Shown in pieces: positions 56,947 through 64,000 of a DNA stretch of 64,000 nt (its first letter is position 1; every line of letters begins with the position of its first letter). Below the pieces are notes generated by a model. That model worked only from the letters and a program-made list of their open reading frames with translations. It ran no database searches and had not been told where the DNA came from. Position numbers and translations under genes: made by a program. This DNA is from Fidelibacterota bacterium. GTDB lineage: Bacteria > Fidelibacterota > UBA8477 > JABMPR01. The DNA lies in assembly GCA_016844945.1 (NCBI GenBank), contig JAERTJ010000100.1, positions 62,001 to 126,000 on the forward strand. The letters are read 5' to 3'.

Positions 56947-57992
56947 CAGATTCGAGGGAGTTGCTCTCCTACTGGCATATCTACAATTCTATTTGCACCG
57001 AGTCCTGTTTGTAGGGCAACAACACCGGGATGCTTATCTGTAACCTCACCAATAATGACGGCTTCTTTACCGTATACATTCTTGTGCATGGCAGCTAACA
57101 TCTGATCTGCAATTTGTGCAGGTACTACCGCTACAAGCTTGCCTTCGTTCGCCACATATAGAGGATCAATGCCCAGGATTTCACAAGCCCCCCTGACGTT
57201 CTCCCGAACAGGAATAGCATTCCCATAGAGCTGAATCCCAACATTTGAACTCATTGCAAATTCGTTGAGTGAAGTAGCCAACCCACCTCGTGTGGGATCC
57301 CTTAAGGCATGAATGTCTTTTGTGACCGCGAGCATATCTCTTACGAGATGATTGAGCCCGGCAGTGTCACTCTGGACTGTGGACTGAAATGAGAGACCTT
57401 CACGGGTCGTCATAACAGCCATGCCATGATCTGCCAGAGTTCCAGACACGATAATTTTATCTCCAGGCTTCAAGTTTGATGCTGAAATACTCACACCATC
57501 GGGGACAAACCCAAAACCACTGGTGTTTATAAATACTTTATCGCATGAGCCCCGGTTCACAACTTTTGTGTCACCAGCCACAATCTGAACTCCTGCTACT
57601 TTGGCGGCCTTTTCCATAGACAGCACTATTCTATGCAAGGTGTCAAAGTCCAGTCCCTCTTCAAGAATGAAACCAACGCTCATGTATTTAGGTTGAGCAC
57701 CGCTCATGGCAATATCATTCACTGTCCCATTAATGGCAAGGTCACCGATATCACCACCTGGAAAAAATATCGGGTCGACAACAAAGGTATCTGTGCTGAA
57801 GGCAATCCGACCACCCGGGTTTTCCAGGATGGCCTGATCTTCCATTTTTTCCAGCGTGCTATTCAAAAAGCGGGGTAGAAAGATTTTATCTATCATTTCA
57901 TTGGAGAGTTTACCACCTGCTCCATGGGCAAGTTGAACGGTGTCATGACTTAATATTGGGACAGGGCAGGAGAGGGCTTCAGGAAAATCCAT
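56943..57992 (-). CDS. hypE: Hydrogenase maturation factor HypE
   Basis: This 349-residue PurM-like ATPase dehydrates the thiocarboxamide on its own C-terminal Cys to a thiocyanate, which becomes the CN ligands of [NiFe]-hydrogenase. LAHGAGGKLSNEMIDK, FSTDTFVVDPIFFPGGDIG and RDPTRGGLATSLNE are diagnostic. The protein ends QLPRIC, the essential terminal PRIC/PRVC motif, so it is complete and likely active. It is the last gene of the hyp operon. Confidence 0.96.
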   Translation of the reverse strand: MDFPEALSCPVPILSHDTVQLAHGAGGKLSNEMIDKIFLPRFLNSTLEKMEDQAILENPGGRIAFSTDTFVVDPIFFPGGDIGDLAINGTVNDIAMSGAQPKYMSVGFILEEGLDFDTLHRIVLSMEKAAKVAGVQIVAGDTKVVNRGSCDKVFINTSGFGFVPDGVSISASNLKPGDKIIVSGTLADHGMAVMTTREGLSFQSTVQSDTAGLNHLVRDMLAVTKDIHALRDPTRGGLATSLNEFAMSSNVGIQLYGNAIPVRENVRGACEILGIDPLYVANEGKLVAVVPAQIADQMLAAMHKNVYGKEAVIIGEVTDKHPGVVALQTGLGANRIVDMPVGEQLPRIC

Positions 57993-58026
57993 TGTGGGAC
58001 TCGCTTATCTTAAAGGCCAGATCGAC

Positions 58027-59124
58027 CTATTCATCGGTTAGTATACGTTGATATTTATAATAGGCAGCACAGGCACCTTCACTTGAGACCATGGTTGCTC
58101 CAAGGGGATTCTGAGGGGTGCATTCCTTACCGAATGCGGGACAGTCGTGAGGCTTTTTCAAACCCTGGAGGATGACACCACTGATACAAGCTTCTGGTTC
58201 CTCCGTCTGGATGCTTCCCACTGAGAATTTCAGTTCGGCATCAAAAGCTGCGTACTTGCTACGAATTTTGAAGCCACTCACTGGAATCTCGCCAATACCT
58301 CGCCACTTCCTGTTCGCTATCTCGTAGACATCTTTGATCAGGTTCTGAGCGGGCTGATTGCCCCCTTGCTCAACAATCCTGGTGTATCGATTTTCTACAT
58401 TATGGGTGCCTGCCTCAAGCTGCTTTACCGTGTGGAGAATTCCATCAAGAACATCCATGGGTTCAAAGCCTGTAATGACGATAGGGACTTCATATTTTTT
58501 TGCAATGGGATCATATTCATCCCAGCCCATGACCGTACACACATGACCGGCAGCCAGATAACCCTGAACACGATTTGAGGGAGAGGACAGTAAGGCTTCC
58601 ATAGCAGGTGGTACCAATACGTGGCTTACGAGTTCGCTGAAGTTGGTCAATCCTTCCTTTGCAGCCTGGGCTATTGCCATGGCATTTCCTGGAGCAGTCG
58701 TTTCAAAACCAACAGCGAAGAATACCACTTCCTTATCTGGGTTTTCACGGGCGATTTTTAAACTTTCGAGGGGCGAAAATACAGTACGAACATCCCCACC
58801 TTCTGATCTGACCATGAATAAATCTTTGTGACTGCCTGGTACCCGTAACATATCCCCAAAACTGGTAAAGATGACATCAGGTCGGGCAGCGATTTCAATG
58901 GCTCGATCAATAATCTCCAAGGGTGTGACACAGACAGGGCATCCGGGACCATGGACTAATTCAATTTGGTCAGGGAGGACCTGGTCAATACCATTTCTAA
59001 TAATGGAGTGGGTTTGTCCACCACAGATCTCCATAATGACCCAGGGTTGAGTTGTTATCGTATGAATCTCATCAAGTATCTTTTTTGCAATGACAGGATC
59101 ACGGAATTCATCGAGATATTTCAT
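58027..59124 (-). CDS. hypD: Hydrogenase maturation factor HypD
   Basis: This 365-residue 4Fe-4S protein, with HypC, assembles the Fe(CN)2CO unit. It shows [61 protein letters not shown] and the C-terminal [20 protein letters not shown] and [10 protein letters not shown]; the Cys residues needed for the cluster and redox are present. Length is normal. Confidence 0.97.
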   Translation of the reverse strand: MKYLDEFRDPVIAKKILDEIHTITTQPWVIMEICGGQTHSIIRNGIDQVLPDQIELVHGPGCPVCVTPLEIIDRAIEIAARPDVIFTSFGDMLRVPGSHKDLFMVRSEGGDVRTVFSPLESLKIARENPDKEVVFFAVGFETTAPGNAMAIAQAAKEGLTNFSELVSHVLVPPAMEALLSSPSNRVQGYLAAGHVCTVMGWDEYDPIAKKYEVPIVITGFEPMDVLDGILHTVKQLEAGTHNVENRYTRIVEQGGNQPAQNLIKDVYEIANRKWRGIGEIPVSGFKIRSKYAAFDAELKFSVGSIQTEEPEACISGVILQGLKKPHDCPAFGKECTPQNPLGATMVSSEGACAAYYKYQRILTDE

Positions 59125-59302
59125 TTAGATTTCCTAGTCACAGATGACCTCGGATGATCACTGATGTGGGTTATAGTGATTGGAGTTAAAATAGTTGTCC
59201 ACGGCTCCAAATTAGTCTGATGAATGAGGGTTTTTATCAATTTATTCATCCGTGTTAAATCTGTGTAAATTAGTGGTAAAAAGGTTAACTGTTCTAAACA
59301 AC
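59125..59302. repeat. Inverted-repeat intergenic element between hypC and hypD
   Basis: The 178-base gap carries two diverged inverted copies: CACAGATGACCTCGGATGA (from about 59140) and, read on the minus strand, CACAGATTTAACACGGATGA (from about 59268). No ORF is present. The motif resembles the CACAGATTAACACGGAT-type words scattered between genes in many environmental genomes. It may be a small non-coding repeat; a processing hairpin is an alternative. Confidence 0.5.
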
Positions 59303-59575
59303 TTATTCAGGTCGCTCCAGTTTCTCTATTTCGATCCCCTCTGCATTAGCACGATCTATAAGGTCGTCCCAGGCGTCAAATGAGTTCTTTGCTTCCTCCT
59401 CATTCAATACTGATAGGGCAAATCCGGCATGGACAATAGTATACTGACCAATTTCGATTTCAGGTACATACTCAAGACAGGCTTTACTCACGGATCCTGC
59501 AAAGTCAATATTACCCATTTTGAGACCGTTTTCGTCGAATGTTTCTAGTAGTTTCCCGGGAATGGCTAAGCACAT
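59303..59575 (-). CDS. hypC: Hydrogenase maturation chaperone HypC
   Basis: This 90-residue HypC/HupF protein begins MCLAIPGKLLE, with the essential Cys2, and has a small OB-like barrel (YTIVHAGFALSVLNEEEA). It carries the iron intermediate with HypD and delivers it to the large subunit. It is the shortest gene of the hyp operon and lies between hypF and hypD. Confidence 0.95.
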   Translation of the reverse strand: MCLAIPGKLLETFDENGLKMGNIDFAGSVSKACLEYVPEIEIGQYTIVHAGFALSVLNEEEAKNSFDAWDDLIDRANAEGIEIEKLERPE

Positions 59576-59623
59576 AAAATAGTTCCTGTGTTCGTGTTAA
59601 TCATGTTTTAAAGGTCTATCAAT

Positions 59624-61891
59624 TTACTTACGCAAGTAGTTTTGACCAATAACTACCTGCCCCAACGCTATTCCTCCATCGTTTGTCGGCACTTGTGTAT
59701 GACTGTACACTTGGAAATTATCACGCAATAACTCAGCCAGGAGACCCTCGAATAGTAATTGATTCTGAAAAACCCCACCGCTGAGTGCTACTTTATTGAT
59801 GCCTGTTTCCTGTCGCAATTGATCCGCTGTGGCTGAAAAGGATTTAATCAGACTTAAGTGAAACCAGCTGCTTAAGTGTTGGATTGAGTTACTATCCAAA
59901 ATTCTTGATACCAAGTTTTCGATGATTGGTTTTATTCTGATGATACGGTAGGTATCAACTAGGTTTGATTTGAATAGAGTAAAGTCCGTTCCCAGCTCAT
60001 TTCGTATTGTCTGCATGAATTCAATAGCCGCCTGCGCTTCATACCGAATTTCTTTCCTCCCACCCGAAAGTACAGCAACTGCATCAAATAGACGACCACA
60101 GCTGCTGGTCAGAGGTGAATTTATCTGTTGATCTATCATTTGAAGGATAGGTTTAATTTGTCTGCCCTGCAAGCTGGGTAGCTCGGGAAAATCATTACCA
60201 AACGCATGGTACAGATAGCTTAAACCAGTTCTCCAGGGCGCCTTTATAGCAGCACTGCCACCCGGAAGAGGCATAGGCTCGAAATATGCCTTGCGTTCAA
60301 ATTTAAAAGCATCACCAATGAGAAACTCACCACCCCATATGGTACCATCCGATCCAAATCCAGTTCCGTCCATGATGATACCTATGACAGGTTCCTCAAG
60401 ATTGTTTTCTGCCATGCAAGAGGCGAGGTGGGCATGATGATGCTGAACACCTAAAATAGGAGTCGCTTGATCCTTTGCCCATTTCGTGGATAAATATTCA
60501 GGATGCAAATCATGAACTACGAGGTCTGGTTCAATCTCAAAAATGCGTTTGAGGTGTTCAATTGTCATCCTGAAAAACTCATAGGCTTCAAGATTTTCGA
60601 GATCACCAATATGTTGACTGAGAAATACTTTTTCATCCTTAGATAGAGCGACAATATTTTTTAGCTCACCCCCAACAGCCAGAATCGAAGGTCCCTTTTG
60701 CTTTAGGAAAATAGGCCGGGGAGCATATCCTCTGCTTCTTCGAATGGGTCGTATGCATTCTCCCATCTCCCAGACCACAGAATCATCGCTCCGTAAATAG
60801 ATATCCCGATTGTGGAATAGAAAATAATCTACCATTGATGATAGCCTTTCAATGGCTTCATCGTTGTCGATACAAATGGGCTCCTCACTGTAGTTGGCAC
60901 TTGTCATCACCAGAACATCCAACTCCCCTGATAAAAGGAGATGATGCAGAGGTGTATAGGGGAGCATTATTCCAAGACGATCATTTCCTGGAGCGATATT
61001 TGGTGCCAGGGAAGTGTTCATTTTGGATTTGCTGAGCACGATGGGTGACTGTATCGAGGTAAGCGCCACTACCTCGTCTGGTTTGAGGGTCGCCAGGTTC
61101 CTCGCAATTTTTATGTCACGGACCATAAGCGCAAAGGGCTTTTCATCGCGACCCTTTGCCTGTCTTAACTTTTGGACAGCTGCTTCATTTTTTGCATCAA
61201 CAGCCAGGTGAAATCCACCCAATCCTTTAATCGCCAGTATGTTTCCCTGGGAAAGGAGACTGATTGTTTTCTCAATCGGGTGACCATCTTCAATAGGTCC
61301 ACCCTGTTGATCAGTCAACCAGACTTTGGGTCCACATTGTACACATGCGTTTGGTTGAGCATGGAAACGACGATCTGCTGGATCATCATATTCTGATTTA
61401 CATGTTTCGCAGAGTGGAAAATGCTTCATGGATGTGAAAGGACGGTCGTAGGGGATGTTTTCAATAATGGTATAGCGAGGTCCACAGTTGGTACAGTTGA
61501 TAAAGGGATAACGAAACCGTCGATTAGTGGGATCAAACAGTTCATTTTTACAATCCTGGCAAAGCGCTACATCAGGGGATATCAAGGTAGAAACTGAAGT
61601 ATTGTCATGAGACGCGATGATCCTGAATTCAGTGTCAGTCCTTGTCGGAATTTCAGAAGATTCAACACTGGTGATAGTTGAAAGGGGAGGTGCTTCAAGT
61701 CTGAGACGTTCATGAAACTCTTCCAGGTTTTGCAAAGATCCTTCAAGCTCAACTTTGACACCATCGGAGGCATTGTAAACTTCACCTGTAAGACCAATAT
61801 TTCTAGCCAACGCATAGATGAAGGGGCGAAATCCTACGCCCTGGACAATCCCATTTATGGTGAGGCGATGTCTGGTGATTGACTTAGTCAT
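59624..61891 (-). CDS. hypF: Carbamoyltransferase HypF
   Basis: This 755-residue enzyme makes carbamoyl-AMP and loads HypE. Domains in order: acylphosphatase (about 1-95, INGIVQGVGFRPFIY), two HypF zinc fingers (about 105-185, CQDCKNEL, CTNCGPRYTII, CETCKSEYDDP, CVQCGPKVWL), YrdC-like (about 200-385, IKGLGGFHLAVDA), and a Kae1-like carbamoyltransferase (about 390-755) with QHHHAHLASCMAENN. All modules are intact and length is typical. Confidence 0.97.
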   Translation of the reverse strand: MTKSITRHRLTINGIVQGVGFRPFIYALARNIGLTGEVYNASDGVKVELEGSLQNLEEFHERLRLEAPPLSTITSVESSEIPTRTDTEFRIIASHDNTSVSTLISPDVALCQDCKNELFDPTNRRFRYPFINCTNCGPRYTIIENIPYDRPFTSMKHFPLCETCKSEYDDPADRRFHAQPNACVQCGPKVWLTDQQGGPIEDGHPIEKTISLLSQGNILAIKGLGGFHLAVDAKNEAAVQKLRQAKGRDEKPFALMVRDIKIARNLATLKPDEVVALTSIQSPIVLSKSKMNTSLAPNIAPGNDRLGIMLPYTPLHHLLLSGELDVLVMTSANYSEEPICIDNDEAIERLSSMVDYFLFHNRDIYLRSDDSVVWEMGECIRPIRRSRGYAPRPIFLKQKGPSILAVGGELKNIVALSKDEKVFLSQHIGDLENLEAYEFFRMTIEHLKRIFEIEPDLVVHDLHPEYLSTKWAKDQATPILGVQHHHAHLASCMAENNLEEPVIGIIMDGTGFGSDGTIWGGEFLIGDAFKFERKAYFEPMPLPGGSAAIKAPWRTGLSYLYHAFGNDFPELPSLQGRQIKPILQMIDQQINSPLTSSCGRLFDAVAVLSGGRKEIRYEAQAAIEFMQTIRNELGTDFTLFKSNLVDTYRIIRIKPIIENLVSRILDSNSIQHLSSWFHLSLIKSFSATADQLRQETGINKVALSGGVFQNQLLFEGLLAELLRDNFQVYSHTQVPTNDGGIALGQVVIGQNYLRK

Positions 61892-61962
61892 TTTGGATCA
61901 CTCTGGTGGAAGTATAGGTCGAGGGATTCGATGAGATCAGCCACCTACTCATCATGAAAATT

Positions 61963-62023
61963 CCCTGGAAATCGTATCCAAAATGATCGTGCCCTTCGAT
62001 AAGCTCAGGGAGACAATCCAGGG
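61963..62023. repeat. Nested inverted repeats between hypB and hypF
   Basis: CCCTGGA (61963-61969) pairs with TCCAGGG (62017-62023). Within that span CCCTTCGATAAGCTCAGGG (61992-62010) is itself a near-palindrome. The 155-base gap has no ORF. The inner word matches a type I recall seeing often between genes in environmental genomes, so a REP-like element is likely. Confidence 0.55.
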
Positions 62024-62046
62024 TTGAGACGTGGAAACATTCTGGA

Positions 62047-62835
62047 TTATTTGTTAACCTGAGCTTTCAACCAGTTGTACCAGTCATCCATGCCTGCGCC
62101 AGTCGTGGCAGAAAGTTCAAAAAATTCCAGGTGATGATTTACCTGAAGGGCATATTCTTTACATTTTTCTACATCAAATTGAACATAAGGGAGTAGATCA
62201 ACTTTATTGATGATACAGATATCCGCAGCATCAAACATGGTGGGATACTTGATAGGTTTGTCTTCTCCCTCAGTTACACTAATTACGACAACCTTTTTGT
62301 CTTCACCGAGATCAAATAGAGCGGGACAAACCAGATTTCCCACATTTTCAATAAAAAGAACAGAGTTTTCTTCCAATTTCAACTCAGCGTAGGCGGTGTG
62401 TATCATTTTTGCATCAAGGTGGCATCCGTTGCCAGTATTGATTTGAAGGACAGGTACACCAGTAGCCGCTACACGATCTGCATCGTTCATGGTCTGCTGA
62501 TCCCCCTCGATCACAGCACTTGGAAAGTCATCTTTAAGTGAAATCAAGGTTTTCTCAAGAAGCGTTGTTTTACCTGAACCAGGTGAGCTTACCAGATTTA
62601 AGCAGAAGACATTCTTTGCCTCAAAGTAGCCTCGGTTGCGTTGAGCAAGCAGATTGTTATCACCTAATACATCCTGTTCAATAGCCAGAGTTCTGTCCGA
62701 TGAGTGATCATGGGAGTGGGAATGATCATGAGGATGGGAATGATCATGATTATGACCATCCCCATGGTGATGATGTGCTTCACCATGTTTTCTAAAAGTT
62801 GTGCTGTCCGCTCCACATCCACATGTATCACACAT
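62047..62835 (-). CDS. hypB: Nickel-insertion GTPase HypB
   Basis: This 262-residue GTPase helps deliver nickel to hydrogenase. It has an N-terminal CDTCGCG metal site, then a His-rich nickel-storage stretch (about 18-45), then the P-loop SSPGSGKTTLLEK, EGDQQTMNDADR and NKVDLLPY. The His-rich segment suggests nickel storage as well as insertion. It lies 21 bases downstream of hypA. Confidence 0.96.
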   Translation of the reverse strand: MCDTCGCGADSTTFRKHGEAHHHHGDGHNHDHSHPHDHSHSHDHSSDRTLAIEQDVLGDNNLLAQRNRGYFEAKNVFCLNLVSSPGSGKTTLLEKTLISLKDDFPSAVIEGDQQTMNDADRVAATGVPVLQINTGNGCHLDAKMIHTAYAELKLEENSVLFIENVGNLVCPALFDLGEDKKVVVISVTEGEDKPIKYPTMFDAADICIINKVDLLPYVQFDVEKCKEYALQVNHHLEFFELSATTGAGMDDWYNWLKAQVNK

Positions 62836-62856
62836 ATATTTTCCTTTCGAGAATTA

Positions 62857-63198
62857 TCAATTTACACTTACAGCCCGAAGCCTGAGTTCTCGACCCTGCA
62901 AAATATCGATTTCATAACTTTCACACTTCGGGCACAGAGCCATAAATGAATCTATTTCAAATGACTCACCACAGTTCTTACATAAGGCCATGGCTGGAAC
63001 CTCGTTAATCATCAATTCAGAGCTTTCAGCCAGGGTGCCTTTGCATGCAGAGTCATAACAGAAATTAAGAGAATCTACCATAACACCAGACAGTTTTCCA
63101 ACATCCAATTCAATGGTGGAGATGGAAGTTGCACCATCTTTTTGTGCTTCTTTACAAGCAATATTTACGATATTCATTGCGATGGACATTTCATGCAT
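62857..63198 (-). CDS. hypA: Nickel metallochaperone HypA
   Basis: This 113-residue protein begins MHEMSIAMNIVN, whose His2 binds nickel, and has a zinc finger from CKNCGESF and CPKCESYEIDI (two CxxC pairs). It pairs with HypB in nickel insertion. It is the first gene of the hyp operon; the roughly 160-base gap upstream is shared with the divergent radical SAM gene and should hold both promoters. Confidence 0.95.
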   Translation of the reverse strand: MHEMSIAMNIVNIACKEAQKDGATSISTIELDVGKLSGVMVDSLNFCYDSACKGTLAESSELMINEVPAMALCKNCGESFEIDSFMALCPKCESYEIDILQGRELRLRAVSVN

Positions 63199-63358
63199 TC
63201 TGATAGTCTCTTTCTTTCCTATAAGGACCTAATAATAATCCCTATTTTGGGGAGTCCAATCAATAAAAATCTTATACCGGGAAAGCCACAGAAGATTTTT
63301 TGATCTTCCCATAACTCTTGACTCTATCGCTACAATCTGTTACCTCAAGTGCTAGCAA

Positions 63359-64000
63359 ATGGAATTCATAAAATCAAAATCGATTCTATCTCGTGTTAAA
63401 GAGGATTCATTTTTTGGATTGCATTATAACATGAACCTCTATCGTGGATGTCAACACGGGTGCATTTACTGTGATTCACGTTCGAGTTGTTATCAGATGG
63501 ATGACCTCCATAAAATTTATGCGAAGGAAAATGCCGTTGAACTTCTAACCCGTGAGTTGCAGACAAAACGTATCAAAGGTACTATCGGAACCGGGTCCAT
63601 GAATGACCCCTATATGCCAGTTGAGGCGAAACTGGAATTGACCAGACGTGCGTTGAAAGTGGTTGCTGATTATAATTTTCCCGTGCATATCATGACCAAG
63701 AGCAACCTAGTGCTTCGAGATATGGATTATCTTGAAATGATTAGAGAAACATACGGTGCTGTATCATTCAGTATCACCACTGCTGATGACGATCTAGCCG
63801 CTATCATCGAACCCAATGCGCCGGCTCCTTCTAAACGATTTGCAGCCATCGCCGCCCTGCGAAAAGCTGGGATCTATACCGGGATCATCATGATGCCAAT
63901 TCTACCCTTCATCAACGATACACATAGCAATGTCCATGAAATGGTCGATCGAGCCAAGCAGGTGGATGCTCAATACATCCTACCCTATTTCGGTGTCACA
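63359..64000 (+). CDS. Radical SAM protein, SPL family (partial, 3' end outside)
   Basis: An ORF of 214 codons runs from ATG 63359 to the window end without a stop. It starts MEFIKSKSILSRVKE and has GLHYNMNLYRGCQHGCIYC, where the C-x3-C-x2-C triad binds the 4Fe-4S cluster and SAM. GTIGTGSMNDPYMPVEAK and IMTKSNLVLRD are typical of the SPL/Rv2578c-like radical SAM group, whose substrates are mostly unknown. A true spore photoproduct lyase is unlikely in this lineage. It is divergent from hypA. Confidence 0.9.
   Translation, partial: MEFIKSKSILSRVKEDSFFGLHYNMNLYRGCQHGCIYCDSRSSCYQMDDLHKIYAKENAVELLTRELQTKRIKGTIGTGSMNDPYMPVEAKLELTRRALKVVADYNFPVHIMTKSNLVLRDMDYLEMIRETYGAVSFSITTADDDLAAIIEPNAPAPSKRFAAIAALRKAGIYTGIIMMPILPFINDTHSNVHEMVDRAKQVDAQYILPYFGVT

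Noticed and set aside
63359-64000. True spore photoproduct lyase
   Set aside because: The cluster motif fits the SPL-like radical SAM family, but nothing else suggests sporulation, and the C-terminal half is missing.

Overview
This window reads as a piece of a free-living, Gram-negative bacterial chromosome of moderate GC. It most likely comes from the FCB superphylum, for example a Marinimicrobia-, Calditrichota- or Ignavibacteria-like lineage. Supporting signs are two secreted proteins ending in an FPNPFN-type sorting/FlgD-like domain, many short lipoproteins with an L-x-x-C lipobox, FCB-flavoured families (DUF6132, DUF4920, Omp28-like, DUF6029-like barrels) and several unrecognised outer-membrane beta-barrels. 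The lineage is an inference; a 16S or marker-gene placement is needed. Coding density is high: no gap between genes exceeds 300 bases, and I see no rRNA, tRNA, CRISPR array, insertion sequence or prophage.

Layout. (1) 1-1194, plus strand: the end of a response-regulator receiver domain, then metF. (2) 1191-9149, minus strand: birA, methylmalonyl-CoA mutase large subunit, a DjlA-like co-chaperone, biotin carboxyl carrier protein, biotin carboxylase, ligA, a 64-residue orphan with its own terminator, and a TlpA-type thioredoxin. birA beside the biotin-dependent carboxylase subunits and the mutase suggests propionyl-CoA to succinyl-CoA conversion, although the carboxyltransferase, epimerase and B12-binding subunit are not here. 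(3) 9355-11823, plus: a pullulanase-type GH13 lipoprotein and a YjbQ protein. (4) 11954-19934, minus: SGNH hydrolase, alpha/beta hydrolase, secreted AGE-fold protein, MOSC protein, ychF, parvulin lipoprotein, K+ channel/TrkA protein. (5) 20136-31654, plus: eno, ftsB/divIC, three unknown envelope proteins, N-acetylmuramoyl-L-alanine amidase, murI, folC and rho, a housekeeping and cell-wall block with one DUF2164 gene on the other strand. (6) 31838-37698, plus: aminotransferase, rpmE-DUF1385-prfA, PepSY-type membrane protein, DUF4920 lipoprotein, then ECF sigma factor, small Cys-rich partner, glutaredoxin and groES. (7) 37874-47005, plus: a secreted phosphodiester glycosidase-like protein, then a redox/sulfur block (CoA-disulfide-reductase-like flavoprotein, DUF1858, OsmC, rhodanese, DUF6132, lipoprotein, TlpA, beta-barrel, Omp28-like lipoprotein, DUF2231), facing a di-haem cytochrome c peroxidase. 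(8) 48329-54327, plus: TetR regulator and a three-gene beta-oxidation operon (acyl-CoA dehydrogenase, thiolase, FadN-type bifunctional enzyme). Near-identical palindromes stand before the regulator and before the operon. (9) 54493-56946, plus: DksA/TraR-type protein and a prolyl oligopeptidase lipoprotein. (10) 56943-63198, minus: a complete hydrogenase maturation operon hypA-B-F-C-D-E with no structural hydrogenase genes nearby. (11) 63359 to the end, plus: the start of a radical SAM (SPL family) gene.

Many neighbouring genes overlap by the ATGA or TTGA type, so translational coupling is common. The most interesting parts are the matched TetR operators, the thiol/persulfide redox block with its coupled barrel-thioredoxin pair, the sigma/Cys-rich protein/glutaredoxin/groES group, and several intergenic repeat elements (GTTAGRA heptamers and inverted-repeat elements inside the hyp operon).
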